In this document: positions 21,860 through 32,963 of the stretch, piece after piece
Position numbering within the stretch: position 1 is the first letter of the stretch
Layout of the letters: each line of letters starts with the position of its first letter
DNA from: Lineolata rhizophorae
Taxonomy: Eukaryota; Ascomycota; Dothideomycetes; Lineolatales; Lineolataceae
Direction of reading: 5' to 3'
Length of the DNA stretch: 64,000 bases
Assembly: GCA_010093515.1 (NCBI GenBank)
Contig: MU001670.1
Location: 556,129 to 620,128, forward strand
The notes under the pieces: generated by a model
What the model saw: the letters and a program-made list of their open reading frames with translations, nothing else
The model's database searches: none
Told to the model about the DNA's origin: nothing
Translations under genes and position numbers: made by a program

Positions 21860-23778
21860 CTAAAAATCAATAAAACTGCGATACGGGTCGGTTTCGCGTT
21901 TGCTTACCAAAGTGCAGAAGCTGTTGTCCCCGTCAAGGTGCTTACCGTCGGCCATGCAGCCCGGTACTTTCATCACTTTGTCGTTGTATCTGATACGCAC
22001 ATAGTAGCCCTTGAGCGATTCCCTTTGCTCATGGGAGAGTTCGCCTGTCGGTGTCCGTGCCGAGCTCTCGATGACCGGCACTTTGCGATCACCGCCAGTC
22101 TCGCCATTTCCAAATAGTGTTGCCCACCAGCTACGGCTCTCTTTCGCGCCGCCACTGCCGGTCAGTGGCACCGTCGTCGCCGCATTACGTTCGTTGATGG
22201 AGCCTATCGCCGGCATCTCATCTAATTTGCTAAATAGCTCCAGGGCCACGTGGCTCGAGTACGGAGGCCACTTCTCACTGTCGAAGGCACCGAAGCTGGA
22301 CAGAAGACTGGCCAGCGTCGTGTCGTGGCACCCGCTCAGGGCGAACTTGATTTTATTCTCGCCGCCACGACCACGACCCAGCAACCTGCCGCCATCATCG
22401 CCATCGGCGCCACCGACCTCGAGAATGCCTGCTCGGCCGTCGCGTTGCACATTGCCTACCATACGGGTTACGATGTCGCCGACGAGGGCACCGGTTCCCA
22501 GCGCGCGGTACTCGGTGCTTTCCATGTACCCGGCGTACCACTCTTCAACTCCGATGCGGTCGATGATGTTTCGAGCCTTGGGATCGTAGAAGTCGGCCGG
22601 GAGACGCGTCGTGGGTCCGTGAGCTAGGGTCGAGTTGACCGTATCCATGATGCCTGATAGCCGTGGCCGCGAGTCGACCGCAATCCCTTTGGTCGGGTCC
22701 GGCATGTATTTACCTAACTTTTGAGATAGGTAACGCATGTCGTCCGAGTCATTCCAGCGGTCAGCGGCACGCTGTGCAAAGGCACGCGCCAGCTGCGCCA
22801 AGCGGCGGCAATTGCCGTCGTTGGGGTAGAGCGTCTCCTCGGCTGGAGTCCGGGTCAAGATGGTGGGGCTCGGAAAGTCTGCTGTGCGAGCCGACAGCGG
22901 GTACATGCCCCAGAAGGTTTGCTGGACGGACTCGAGCGCTCGCGGAAGTGGAGTTGCGCGTAGGTAGATCATATCACTATCTGAGATGAGGCGAGGCATG
23001 AATCCAAGCTGGTCGACGTAAAGATGGCGAAGGCGCTGACCGAGTGCGAGAGTGGTGGCACGGCCTTTGTCAGTCAGTTCTCCGGGCATACTGTCCAGTC
23101 TGTTAGCTGGATGCCTAGTCTTGAAAAGTGAACCCGAAGTGTGGCAGAGCGCGATTTTTAGTAGACTTAACGTACCACACGCCGTCAAATTGGCCGTCCG
23201 GTCCACTGGCAATCACAGGGAGGTCGTTTGGGCCGAACGTCTCTATTCGCCGACGGTAGTTTAATCCATCGAACCTTGACCAGTCTTGGGTCGACATAAT
23301 AACGCCGGTCAACTGGCGGGCAGAGTTGCAGTATGGCCAGTCTGCCAAGTAATTAGCAAGTGGGCATGTATATCAACTTCAACAATGAGGAGGCGTACAT
23401 GGAGTAAGGCCATGCTAATGTATTATTAGCTTAGTGAATTCCACGTATGTTGTTTTACTGGGAACCCACATTACGAAACCGAGCGGACACCGGGCTTCTT
23501 TCGCCTATTTCATTTAATAAGAATGTCTAAGCAGAGTTTAAACGATGGTTTTTTGGCGTACCATGCCGCAATAGCTAATTAGATTAAAGTAGTTAGCAGC
23601 GCAATGTCTCGGAGAATAAATGGATTCCAGTAGTAAATGTCCCTGGCGCTTCAAAGTGCCGCGAGCATGGAAACAGAAATTTACTGACAACTTGAACCAA
23701 TTGAAGCTGCAAGTTTCGCGGATAAAGCTTTTCGAGCTCCTCTTCCGTATAGGGGCCTCGTGGTGTAAGCGTAGTCAT
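21860..23778 (-). CDS. Histidine acid phosphatase, branch 2, probably intracellular
   Basis: Six coding exons read by eye: 23778-23689, 23574-23562 (13 nt), 23504-23470 (35 nt), 23414-23399 (16 nt), 23341-23176 and 23090-21860; introns 114, 57, 55, 57 and 85 bp, all GT-AG; 516 residues. Joined, they give the family hallmark RHGERSPVSARF (residues 33-44) followed by GLTPYWPYC, with every phase matching. The catalytic proton-donor HD is in SGCHDTTLAS (about 362-363). PGELTDKGRATTLALGQRLR is the usual second block. No signal peptide follows the start MTTLTPRGPYTEEELEKLYP, so it is more like lysophosphatidic-acid phosphatase type 6 and relatives than secreted phytases; substrate unknown. The first donor is GTCAGT. 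An in-frame TTG upstream was rejected as start. It is divergent from the PPR gene, 371 bp away. Confidence 0.9.
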
Positions 23779-24149
23779 TAGGAAATAGACAGTCGGGCGT
23801 GCTACCAGGAGCAAATGAGGCGAGCCGGCAAAAGGCAGGGGTCCTAGATGGAGTGAATGCCAAGGCTTTCTATTAGTATTGAAGTATGCCGAACAAGCGG
23901 TATCAGAATTAAAGGACGCGAAAAGCCGGAAGGCCAGAACCGCTTTTTAGGAGTACAGAAATGCGGAAGGCTGCTGTTGACGTTACTTTGTGACTCCACA
24001 GGTTGAAGCGTCGGCCCGCCCGCCGGTCGGGATTTTGGATACTCCGGACACCGTGATCCCGAGCTCGCTAGCTCGCGGTAGTCGGACGAAGGTAATCGCG
24101 ACAAACTTCTTATTTTCAAGGCGTGTCTCTGTGGGCGCCGAAGAAGCTC
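23779..24149. promoter_or_regulatory. Shared divergent promoter region, phosphatase / PPR gene
   Basis: The 371 bp separating two divergent start codons must carry both promoters and leaders. I see no clear TATA box. Beyond the position no specific site can be supported. Confidence 0.45.
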
Positions 24150-27100
24150 ATGGCAAGCGGATTTGTGTGTCGAAAATGCCTTGCCCAAAGCACTGCATCT
24201 CGCCGCTGTCTTGGACGCTCCCAATGGCTCCCCAAAGCGACGTATTGGACCGGCCAAGCCACACCCCGAGTACAAGACGAAGCGGATCCGGCCGATTCTA
24301 CTACCCACCCAGCGCCCGACGATCGAATCGGCGATGACACAGGATACACCTTCAATATCCCAGATTTTGACGCCAGCCAACTCTCAGTGCCTTCGCTTGG
24401 AAACACTGGTCCTGGACGTTACTCGAACTCCCATCGCAATTCTTCACATGGCAGGAAAACCACTGCGGCAGAGCAAGAAATAGCGAAGGGTTATAACGGA
24501 AGATGTTCAAAATCGAGCTTTTCCCCCTCGGCAAATTCGAATGCCTTCGGACCCGGAAGCACTTCTATTCAAGATCGGTTGCTGAAAGTTACCTTCGAGG
24601 GTAGAGGCGGTCGGGAACGTGGTCTGCAGACTCGCACTCCACGCTATCGACAAGTTGGGAACGATGGGGCAGCGGACACACACAATATTGATTTCGAAAG
24701 CGGAGTAAATGCGGCATCTACACGTCCGGACAAGGAAGACGGCGCTCCTGCACCTAGCAATGCGGACCTCCGTCCTGGTGGAATATCGATGACGGTTTCA
24801 ACGAAGGACATGTCTAGAGACGAAGTGTCACAGGATCATGCCATTGAGGAACTTGACGGGGCTTTGCAACAGGGAATACCTGCCATGGATGCTTGGGAAG
24901 TCTTCACCAAACATTTCGCGCGGGATTGCAGAGCTCTTACACAGACCTCGCTCAAAGGAAGAGTTATACTATCAAAGCATCGGCCTTTCTGGCGTTTGCT
25001 GCACAAAATCACTATAGAGTGGGCCGACTGCAAAGACCCTAAATGGCTAGTCTCGCCTCTGGAGGCAGGCGTCAGAGCTTCCAAAGTTGGGGTCATGAAG
25101 CAGGGTATATGGCTGGAGATGATATGGATCTTACTCTGCAAGCTGCAGATGCCAGCCGCATCTGGAACCGTCAATTATGAAGATGTTGATTCTCGCATTC
25201 CTCGAGAGCTGCTGCAGTTGTGGAAAGCCTTCCTGAGAGATACAGGGTCTAGTTGGAGTTCTGAGGATCGAAACGTTCAACCAGAGAATGGCTGGGATTT
25301 TCTTCCAAAAGTTGGTAGCTTAGAGGGGCAAAGAGGAGGTCATGTCCCAGCATTTCCTTTTAAGCTGGGCGAGCAGTTTAAGTCGATACCAATTCGGATG
25401 CGAAACCACACTGCATGCGCAGCATTAGCGAGCTTTGATGTCTTTTCTTCTTATTTTCAAACAGGCTCTGGGGATATCAGGAAGGAGGAGTATATGCCAT
25501 TCTTGATTTTCCTTTCTCAAATCTTGGTCGAGTCCAATACCTGGAAGACGTTTCTTGACCTTCGGGGTGAATTTATGCGGAGGCAAGTCCCTTATATTGA
25601 CGAGTCATTTAAGCAGCGTTTATCGAAAAGCTCGGCAAGAGCGGTTGATATCCTAAAAGCAGAAGGTATCGCCATCGATCTTGGAGAAGGACTGTCCGAA
25701 GCAAGAAGACCACGAGAGGAGCAAGAACGCTTTAGAAAACGAATTAACGCGGCCTCTAGTGCAAAAGACTTTCGGTACTTGGACCAGATATGGCAGGAAG
25801 TCCAGGAAGGGTACCTCACCGAGGAGCAAGAGAACAATGGGAACGAAGGCCCCGAGAAGCCAAAGAGGCAAATCCCCGTCGCACTCTACAACCTTATCAT
25901 CCAAGCATATATGGACCTTGGACTGCTGAATCGGGCTACGGAAATTTGGAATCAGATGCTTTCCCGCGGCGGCGTGCCAAATCTGATGTTGTTTACATCC
26001 ATGATGACTGTAGCAAACCGGGCTAGACAGCCGAAGGCTCTGGAGCAGCTTTGGGAGCGCATGACTGCATCTGGTGTTTTACCTGATTCAAACGCATGGG
26101 CTGCAAGAATCTCTGGACACATGGCTCAGCGCCCAGAAGACGGTCTCCTCGTGTTGTCAGACATGGGGCATAGCTGGGCTGCAGCTGCCAGAAACGACCT
26201 CGGATTACATTCACGGAAGAAGTTCGATCCTAGCACTGTCAATAAGGACTTCCCAGGCCTCCCAAAACCTAACACGGCTGTTCTCAATGCAGCCCTGGCG
26301 GTTCTAATTCGAAAGAAGCAGAGGGGTCGGGTCCAAGGTGTCCTTTCATGGGCTCGTGCATACGGCATCAAGCCTGATGCCTACACTATAAACATGCTAA
26401 TCCGGCATTCCCTTCAGCATGAGAACACGGAGGAAGCGGTGAGGCTATTTGAAACGATGCTATCGTCCGGCATCGCTCCGGACTTAACGACTTTCACTAC
26501 CATCATTGACGCACTGTTTCGGCGGACCGACAACACAGCGGAACAGGCAGGGCAGCTCGTCCGCACAGTGGTCCGCCATCTCGACTCGCTGCCACAAATC
26601 GACTTCGCCTGCGCCTCTATCATCGAGGGCCTGCTGAAGAACCACAACAACCGCACTGGCGCCGAGCTCGTGCTGCGCTACATGCGGGAGCGCGGCGTTC
26701 CCATGTCGCCCCACATCAACACCATCCTCATCACGTCCTTCTTCGAGCAGCGGCCACCGGACATCGCGGCCGTCAACGCCCTCTGGCACGACATCCAGAT
26801 CGGGCGTGCCGGCGGAGCCGGTCAAAGAGGCGCAAAGGCCCGCGTCGACAGCGTCTTCTACGACCGCCTGGTCAAGGGCTACGCCGAGTGCGACGAGCTG
26901 GATCGCATGATGATGGCGCTGGCGGAGATGGAGCGCGAGGGCATGCGCAGCTCCTGGCCGGTGCTGTTACAGGTCGCCATGGCGCTGGCGCGGGCGCGGG
27001 ACTGGCGGCGCGTCGAGGTGCTGGCGAGGGATGTGGAGGCGGGCGAGGGCATCGCGAGGCATGGCATCAAGAGCTTTTGGAACAGCACCGGGGAGCGAGA

Positions 27101-27170
27101 CTTTTGGGAACTGGTGGCTGTTGCGAGACAGAGAATGGAGGAGGTCGGTAGCGGTAAGGATGGTCGATAG
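24150..27170 (+). CDS. Mitochondrial-type pentatricopeptide repeat (PPR) protein
   Basis: A single-exon gene of 1006 residues from the first ATG (MASGFVCRKCLAQSTASRR). The N-terminus is basic, Ser/Arg-rich and free of acidic residues, as in mitochondrial presequences. The C-terminal half carries PPR repeats with the usual spacing: LYNLIIQAYMDLGLLNRA near 585, then PNLMLFTSMMTVANRARQP, TAVLNAALAVLIRKKQRGR, DAYTINMLIRHSLQHENTE and DLTTFTTIIDALFRRTDN, ending with VFYDRLVKGYAECDELDRM. PPR proteins bind organellar RNA or assist respiratory-complex assembly. It resembles the long ascomycete PPR group to which Neurospora CIA84 (complex I assembly) belongs, but orthology cannot be shown here. Codon use changes inside the gene: GC-rich third positions dominate after about 26480. 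Confidence 0.9.
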   Translation: MASGFVCRKCLAQSTASRRCLGRSQWLPKATYWTGQATPRVQDEADPADSTTHPAPDDRIGDDTGYTFNIPDFDASQLSVPSLGNTGPGRYSNSHRNSSHGRKTTAAEQEIAKGYNGRCSKSSFSPSANSNAFGPGSTSIQDRLLKVTFEGRGGRERGLQTRTPRYRQVGNDGAADTHNIDFESGVNAASTRPDKEDGAPAPSNADLRPGGISMTVSTKDMSRDEVSQDHAIEELDGALQQGIPAMDAWEVFTKHFARDCRALTQTSLKGRVILSKHRPFWRLLHKITIEWADCKDPKWLVSPLEAGVRASKVGVMKQGIWLEMIWILLCKLQMPAASGTVNYEDVDSRIPRELLQLWKAFLRDTGSSWSSEDRNVQPENGWDFLPKVGSLEGQRGGHVPAFPFKLGEQFKSIPIRMRNHTACAALASFDVFSSYFQTGSGDIRKEEYMPFLIFLSQILVESNTWKTFLDLRGEFMRRQVPYIDESFKQRLSKSSARAVDILKAEGIAIDLGEGLSEARRPREEQERFRKRINAASSAKDFRYLDQIWQEVQEGYLTEEQENNGNEGPEKPKRQIPVALYNLIIQAYMDLGLLNRATEIWNQMLSRGGVPNLMLFTSMMTVANRARQPKALEQLWERMTASGVLPDSNAWAARISGHMAQRPEDGLLVLSDMGHSWAAAARNDLGLHSRKKFDPSTVNKDFPGLPKPNTAVLNAALAVLIRKKQRGRVQGVLSWARAYGIKPDAYTINMLIRHSLQHENTEEAVRLFETMLSSGIAPDLTTFTTIIDALFRRTDNTAEQAGQLVRTVVRHLDSLPQIDFACASIIEGLLKNHNNRTGAELVLRYMRERGVPMSPHINTILITSFFEQRPPDIAAVNALWHDIQIGRAGGAGQRGAKARVDSVFYDRLVKGYAECDELDRMMMALAEMEREGMRSSWPVLLQVAMALARARDWRRVEVLARDVEAGEGIARHGIKSFWNSTGERDFWELVAVARQRMEEVGSGKDGR

Positions 27171-29935
27171 CACTGAGACAGATGGATGTTGCGGTGAGAG
27201 TGAAGGCTGTGTTGTTTCAACAAATCTTCATGATAAGGGCTGTGGATGGTGTATTGGTTAGCTGGATCTTTATTTCCATATATGTATGAGTAGTTGTAAC
27301 AGTATCTCAATCGTTCTATCGCAAACGAATGGATATCTAGTAACGGTGCTCGCAGTTTATTTCGAGAAGCCATCTACAAGACACGGCGTCCAAAAAGACT
27401 TGAAGATAGGATTTTGAAAGACGGACTCAATCGGCGACTCGCTCGGTACCTATTGGAACAAACGACACGTTGTAACAGGATATATATGTATTCCTACGTA
27501 TGGTTTTGAGCCTAGAGAGTTATCGTGGGTCCATAGATATGGAGCGGCTTCGACATCAACTGGTTGCGGGCCGCGAACGAACTTTGCCCACACTTCGAGG
27601 CAATCGATAGATACGTACCCGCTCAGTATGTAGCTCCCGTGGTAACCGCCTCGGTCGCCACCGCCCGTTCTCGCGGCGTCCGAAACGGGACTCTCCCATC
27701 CAACCATTCCAGCCGCCTCGAGGGCGGCTGAAACGCCGCGCGCCAACGGCCAGCTAGCTAGCCGTCCCAGTCTGCGCCGGCGCGAGAAGAAAAGGCGGTG
27801 CACCGGAGGCGGGTCCACGCGCCGGAAGGACAGCCGGCCGTGAATGGACGGAGCCGCCGGCCGTGCTGGTAGAATGGCATGATTCCAGAAGGCATCGGCG
27901 CCGCTCCGTTAGCGTCGAGCGCAGATGCGCACTACGCGGCGGCCGACGAATGGGAGAAGCCAACGGGGCGTCGTCGGGCCGCCCTTGTTGGTTTTTGCCG
28001 AGCCCCGAAGCGCCGGGCCAATTAAACGAGGGCTGCGGCAGCGGGTCGCCAGCGCGGCCGGCGGTTATTGGGCGCGACCCTGGGCCGGGAGATCTTTCTT
28101 TAGCGGTCATTTCGAATGCCTTGCCATTTCCGATCCGAGCTTGATTAATTAGCCTTGATTTTTTGGAGGCTCGGAGGCTAGAAGCACGATTGCCGAGTCC
28201 GGATGGGTTTAGCGTCGACTCCTAAGCCCTTGGCGCACTTTCAAATTGCGCAATTTGCGGACTTATGCCGTCGATGCGGTGGAACCCCGTTACTTATTTT
28301 GGGGTTATTGAGGATAGTTTTGACTAGAAAGGCTAGGGAGGAAGGAAATTAGCCTGCATTCTCCTCGCTCTCGGTCTTCCAGAAAAATATTGGGGACTCC
28401 GGGAGCACAGACTCCAAGTTGTGTCGCTAAACCACTTGGGAGTGAGTCGAGTGAAGAAATCGAGTGGCACAGATAGGCGCCTGAATCCGAACCGCTTCCT
28501 TTTCGAGAGTCTGGTGGTGTACTGCTTTCGCGCCCTGCTAATTAGTTCGCGCTTTGCTCGTACGCTGAAAGCCGTATACGCAATATCGACGGCGTGGCAC
28601 CACGGCGGCAAAGGCAGCCACCCGCTTTGACTCTTTCCGCCCTGCCAGAACTGCTTTCATAGCGCGGCCAGAATTTCAGAAACCAACGGACGGCGCAAAC
28701 GACTCCAATAGGTGTCCCGTAAGCGAAACGCTGGACGAATAGTAGAGTCCAGGAGGTGTGGCGCTTTTCCCGGCTGCAAATCTCTCTAGTTCGTGCAGAC
28801 CGCATCGGACGAAATCAAGATCTTAACATATGAAAATCCAGGTTCGAGGTCGTTGCAACTACAATACGCGTGAGTAGCAGGCGGCTAGTTTTACACGTGC
28901 AGGATGTCGTGCGCGAATGACTGTTGAATGGTTCCTTGTGAACTCGCGACAGACGGGTGGAATCGTCGTAGGTGAATCTGCTTGTATCTCCGTCACTCAA
29001 GCGCTGGTATTCCGTATTACGCATAGTTCGGTAAAGCAAAAGAGATAGCAAGTTGTCCTTCTGGTCAAGGATTCATGCGGATATCTAGTCTCTACAAATT
29101 ATCAATGAACAGAAAAGACACTCTTTAATTTCTCTATGGCAGTCGGAACTACTCTTGACGAACCCGAGCTCCGAACCATGATCTTACTGCTTCTTCTGGA
29201 GCGGAAGGAGAAAAAAGTCGTCAATCAAAACGCATACCCGGATTTAGAGTCCCACAATCCACCAAACCACCGCCCTATAGAGTTCTGACAACAGCATCCT
29301 AATGAATCCCGCCGTTCCGTCAGTCGCTCACGACTTGCAGAACGCAGACCTGCAAACGGCGGGCCAGGGGGTGACCGCTAGACCGGGATAATCCCCGGTC
29401 GGGTCTGGGGCACAACCAATGGCCAGAAGCCGCGCGCGCGGACCTCTTCGCGGCTCCGCCGCCCCGCCGGTGGCTATTCTTGTTCAGCGAGCCGCCTGCA
29501 AGGCCTGGCCAATAGGCGGCTGCGGCCTATTTTTGCGGTCCATGCGGGCGCCTACAAGGGTATCTGTTGGAGTGGTAAGTGCGCTGTGGGTTAACTACGA
29601 CATAGGTATGCTATGGAGTAGGCCTGGTGGAAAAAGATATAACATGCGGCCTCTTCCTTCGAGGAGAAAGGGCTGTTGGAACAGCAGTTCAGTCTCATTT
29701 CCTTCATTCTTCACTCGTCGTCAATTCCGTCCTGTCGCTTTCCGACTCGACTGAGTGGATCTCATTTTCCTTTTGGGGCATCTTCTGTTTCCTATTTCTT
29801 TTCCTTTGCAGTCCGGGGATTTCTTTTGGTTTTACTCCGTTGAGTTCTCCGGAAGGAAACATAATATATCACTACCTCAACTATCTTGGACCCTTTCTCA
29901 AAAACCCAAAAAACTTCTCAACTCGAACCATCACG
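27171..29935. other. Intergenic region, 2.8 kb
   Basis: It contains the 3' flank of the PPR gene and the upstream region of the DUF3455 gene, whose last 250 bp are pyrimidine-rich. A GC-rich patch at 27640-28090 has overlapping biased frames. No recognisable gene, repeat family or RNA is seen. Confidence 0.5.
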
Positions 29936-30672
29936 ATGCAATTCACCACCGTCGCACTCTCCCTCCTGGCCATGAGCCCGCTCTCCGCTCTCGCACGCGC
30001 CCTGCCCGAGACACGGATAGTGGCCCGCGAGCTCCCCAATATGCCTGACTGCAAGGTCTCCAACGCAAGGATGCCAGTTGGTAAGTCCATACCACTCCAA
30101 ACTAGTTCGAACCATACTAACATCGCCCTCTTCTAGCTCCAACACCTCTTCCCGTGCCCGAAGCCGGTCTCTCCGTCGCTCAAGTCGTCGTCGGCCGCGG
30201 CACCCAAAACTACACGTGCGCGTCTTCCACGTCCGACGACGAGCCCGAGGCCGCGGGCGCGCTGGCCCAGCTCTTCAACGCGACCTGCATCGCGGCGACG
30301 TATCCGGAGCTGCTCTCGCGCATGACGGTGCTGGCCATGGACTTCCCGATCCCGACGTCCGACGACCCGGACAGCCCGACCAGCCGCATGCACAGCGGCA
30401 CGCACTTCTTCCAGAACGCCACCACGCCCTTCTTCACCCTCGAGGACGCTGGCCTCGGCCACGTCGCCCTCTCCAAGAAGAACGTCACCGACGCCCCGAA
30501 CAAGGAGGACGACGTCAAGTGGCTCAAGCTGGCGAGCAATGGCGCCGAGGATAACGCCTGGCAGGAGGTGTACCGCGTCAACACCGTCGGCGGCGTGCCG
30601 CCCAAGACATGCGAGGGCCTGCAGAGCACCTTCACCGTGCAGTACTCGGCCGAGTACTGGTTCTGGGCTTAA
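29936..30672 (+). CDS. Secreted DUF3455 protein
   Basis: Two exons, 29936-30080 and 30137-30672, with a 56-bp intron (GTAAGT...CTAG, phase 1); 226 residues. A clear signal peptide (MQFTTVALSLLAMSPLSALA) precedes a propeptide-like stretch with paired basic/acidic residues. The conserved core begins VVGRGTQNYTCA and runs through GALAQLFNATCIA, SGTHFF, PFFTLED and DDVKWLKLAS, to GGVPPKTCEG and AEYWFW at the end. This is the pattern of DUF3455, a family of small secreted proteins common in fungi and some bacteria; some database entries call such proteins malate dehydrogenase, which the sequence gives no reason to believe. Four cysteines in the mature part could form two disulphides. Function unknown. 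Confidence 0.93.
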
Positions 30673-31140
30673 AAGCGGAACATTAGAGCTAGCATGATGG
30701 ACATGACTTTGTTGTGAAGAGGTCGAGACTGTATAGCGGCCCTTTGGCGATGGAACTGTTTTTCATTTTCTATCTTTTCCTTTTCTGCAGACATAACTTT
30801 CTTGCACTTCCCGGCGTTCCAGGCGGGCGTAACGGGCAAGGATGTTTTACATTTTGCCCCCTTTTGCGGGGCTGTTGGCTCGATACCATTTGTTGGTACA
30901 CGTAGTGTATTTCTTGACGCTCGCTATGCGCAGCAATAGGTGGACAAGGCAATCTTGAGCACCTCTAGCAGTGCGCCAAAATTCTAACTGGCCGCGGATG
31001 GCTAGAAGTGGAGGATATTAGATATAATCAAAGCCGTTTAAAGCTTTCATTGATGCGCAGCTTCGCAGTGCTGCTCCTCCCTCTCCTGCATTGATCAATG
31101 TAGATAAGCAAAATTCACATAAGAGAAGGGGTATCTCATT
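30673..31140. other. Convergent intergenic spacer
   Basis: A 0.47 kb spacer between the convergent DUF3455 and gpi3 genes; it holds their 3' ends and nothing else that I can recognise. Confidence 0.5.
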
Positions 31141-32963
31141 TCAAGGCTCTCGCCTCTTCTCGCGGTGTCTCGTACTGCGCTTCCGTGCCAGTTCCGATTC
31201 TTCTTGGCGTTGTTCTACCGGCGCGGAAGGCTCGACGCTCTGCTGTCGTTTCTTCGGCCAGTTCCGCGCGATGTCAATATTCGCCCGCGGCGCCCAAAGC
31301 TCCAGGAAGACAAAGAGCAAGTAGTCCACAATGACGCACAAGCAAAACAGCTTGCCAGCCCAGATGCCACAGCCATAATACCTCTTGAGACGGTCAATGA
31401 GGGCGAAGCTCTGAACACCCGCCCGACCTCTCGTCGCGCTCCAGCCAGCGGCCGAGCCCGCGTCACGGTACCCGTAGAACTCTTCCTCGGATAACACACC
31501 TGATATGCCATCGTACACACGTTCAGTTCTGCGCGCTACATCGGTCCACGAGTACATAACCTTCACTTGGTCGTGGAAGCGTTCGGTACGGATTTTGTTG
31601 GAACGCATGCGCTCAATAGCCTGTGACGTGGCCGCCACGATGTCATCCTCTTCAGGCTTGGCAAAGGTGGTCATGTGCGCGGGAAGCACCTCGGGGATGC
31701 CGCCTACGCGGGTGCATACCACGTACAGACCGCAGCTGGCTGCCTCCACAATGACCGTGCCGAAGGCCTCCGTCAGCGACGGGTGTAGGTATATGTGGCC
31801 ACGCACCATCACGTCGCGCACTTCTTCGTGCCGGATTGAGCCAAGCATTTCAACCCGATCCTGCAGCACATTGCGTTCAAGCATTTGCTCCAGGTCAATG
31901 GCCTTCGGCCCGGAACCAGCAATGATGAACCGCACGTTGGGATGCGCCGCCAGGATACGCGGGATCGCGGCAATCAGTAGGTCCGTGCCCTTGTTGTAAA
32001 AGAGACGCGATATAACAATTATAGTGATCGTGTCATGGGGCCCCAAGTGATGCGAGGGCGGATGCGGCGGGCGTATCTCCGTCGGCGATGTAAGAAAACC
32101 ATCAGTAAGATTAGTTGGGTAGTTGAGTGGCCTGAAATTCTCCGCAACGACGGCGTTGGGGATCACCGAGACCATCAGTGGGTCCAGCGACGCGCGAAGG
32201 ACGGTATTCTCTTTGCTGTGTGGGTAGATCGACGCAGGTCAGCAATGGGAGGCCGCCCTTGGCACAGAAGCTCCGGTAGGATTTGGCCGAGAGCCAGGGG
32301 GTTAAACGAGCATACCATGTATGGCTCACACAAATAACGTGGTCCACGTCGCTTAGTGTAAATTTTAAGAGCTTGTTGGTGAGTATGCTGGCCGCGTCCG
32401 CAAAACCGAAAAGAGAGTGGTCGGTGAAGACTGTGCGGAGGCCCATTGTTCGCGCGTGGAGGATCGCCTCGTGGCATAGACTACTCAAGCTTGCATGGCC
32501 GTGAACTATTTCGATCCGCTCACGAATTACAATGTTCCGGAATATTGGAAAGAAGGAGAAGACGGTTGGGAAGGTCGATTCGCGGTAGATAACGAAGAAG
32601 GGGACATGGTAGACTTTGAGGCCGTTGGTGAGGTATCGAATGCCGGTTCGGCCTTCATATGCATGGGTTACAATTATGACCTTGTGTCCGCGATCTATAA
32701 GTTTCTAAAAAGCACTTTCGGTTAGAAGTGATGAAGTTTAAGACGGATATCGTAGATTACTTACGGTGGAAAGCTGGTAGATGTGACTCTCCACTCCTCC
32801 TACGCATGATTAGACTAGCAACACCACTTGATCCACGACAACACGCCTACCAGGCTGGGGAAAGAAGAAGTCACTGATCATACTGCACCGAATTGACGGG
32901 TTAGCATGCAATTCTAGAGGGTACCTGCTCAGCACGCGGAACTCACGCAATGTTGTAAGGCAT
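31141..32963 (-). CDS. gpi3: GPI-anchor biosynthesis N-acetylglucosaminyltransferase catalytic subunit (PIG-A / Gpi3)
   Basis: Five coding exons: 32963-32947 (17 nt), 32882-32851 (32 nt), 32799-32765 (35 nt), 32704-32316 and 32215-31141; introns of 64, 51, 60, 100 bp, all GT-AG with matching phases; 515 residues. The joined start reads [18 protein letters not shown] followed by [10 protein letters not shown], the invariant Gpi3 N-terminus. The fourth exon gives [39 protein letters not shown] and [10 protein letters not shown]. The GT4 glycosyltransferase domain has [14 protein letters not shown] and the EX7E motif in [16 protein letters not shown] hydrophobic helix near residue 460 ([17 protein letters not shown]) anchors it in the ER with the active site on the cytosolic face. 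It transfers GlcNAc from UDP-GlcNAc to phosphatidylinositol, the first step of GPI synthesis, in the GPI-GnT complex. Divergent from dbp6. Confidence 0.96.

Noticed and set aside
23860-23900. TTG codon 12 codons upstream as start of the phosphatase, and an extra upstream exon
   Set aside because: The ATG at 23778 gives the family's usual short N-terminus and needs no further exon.
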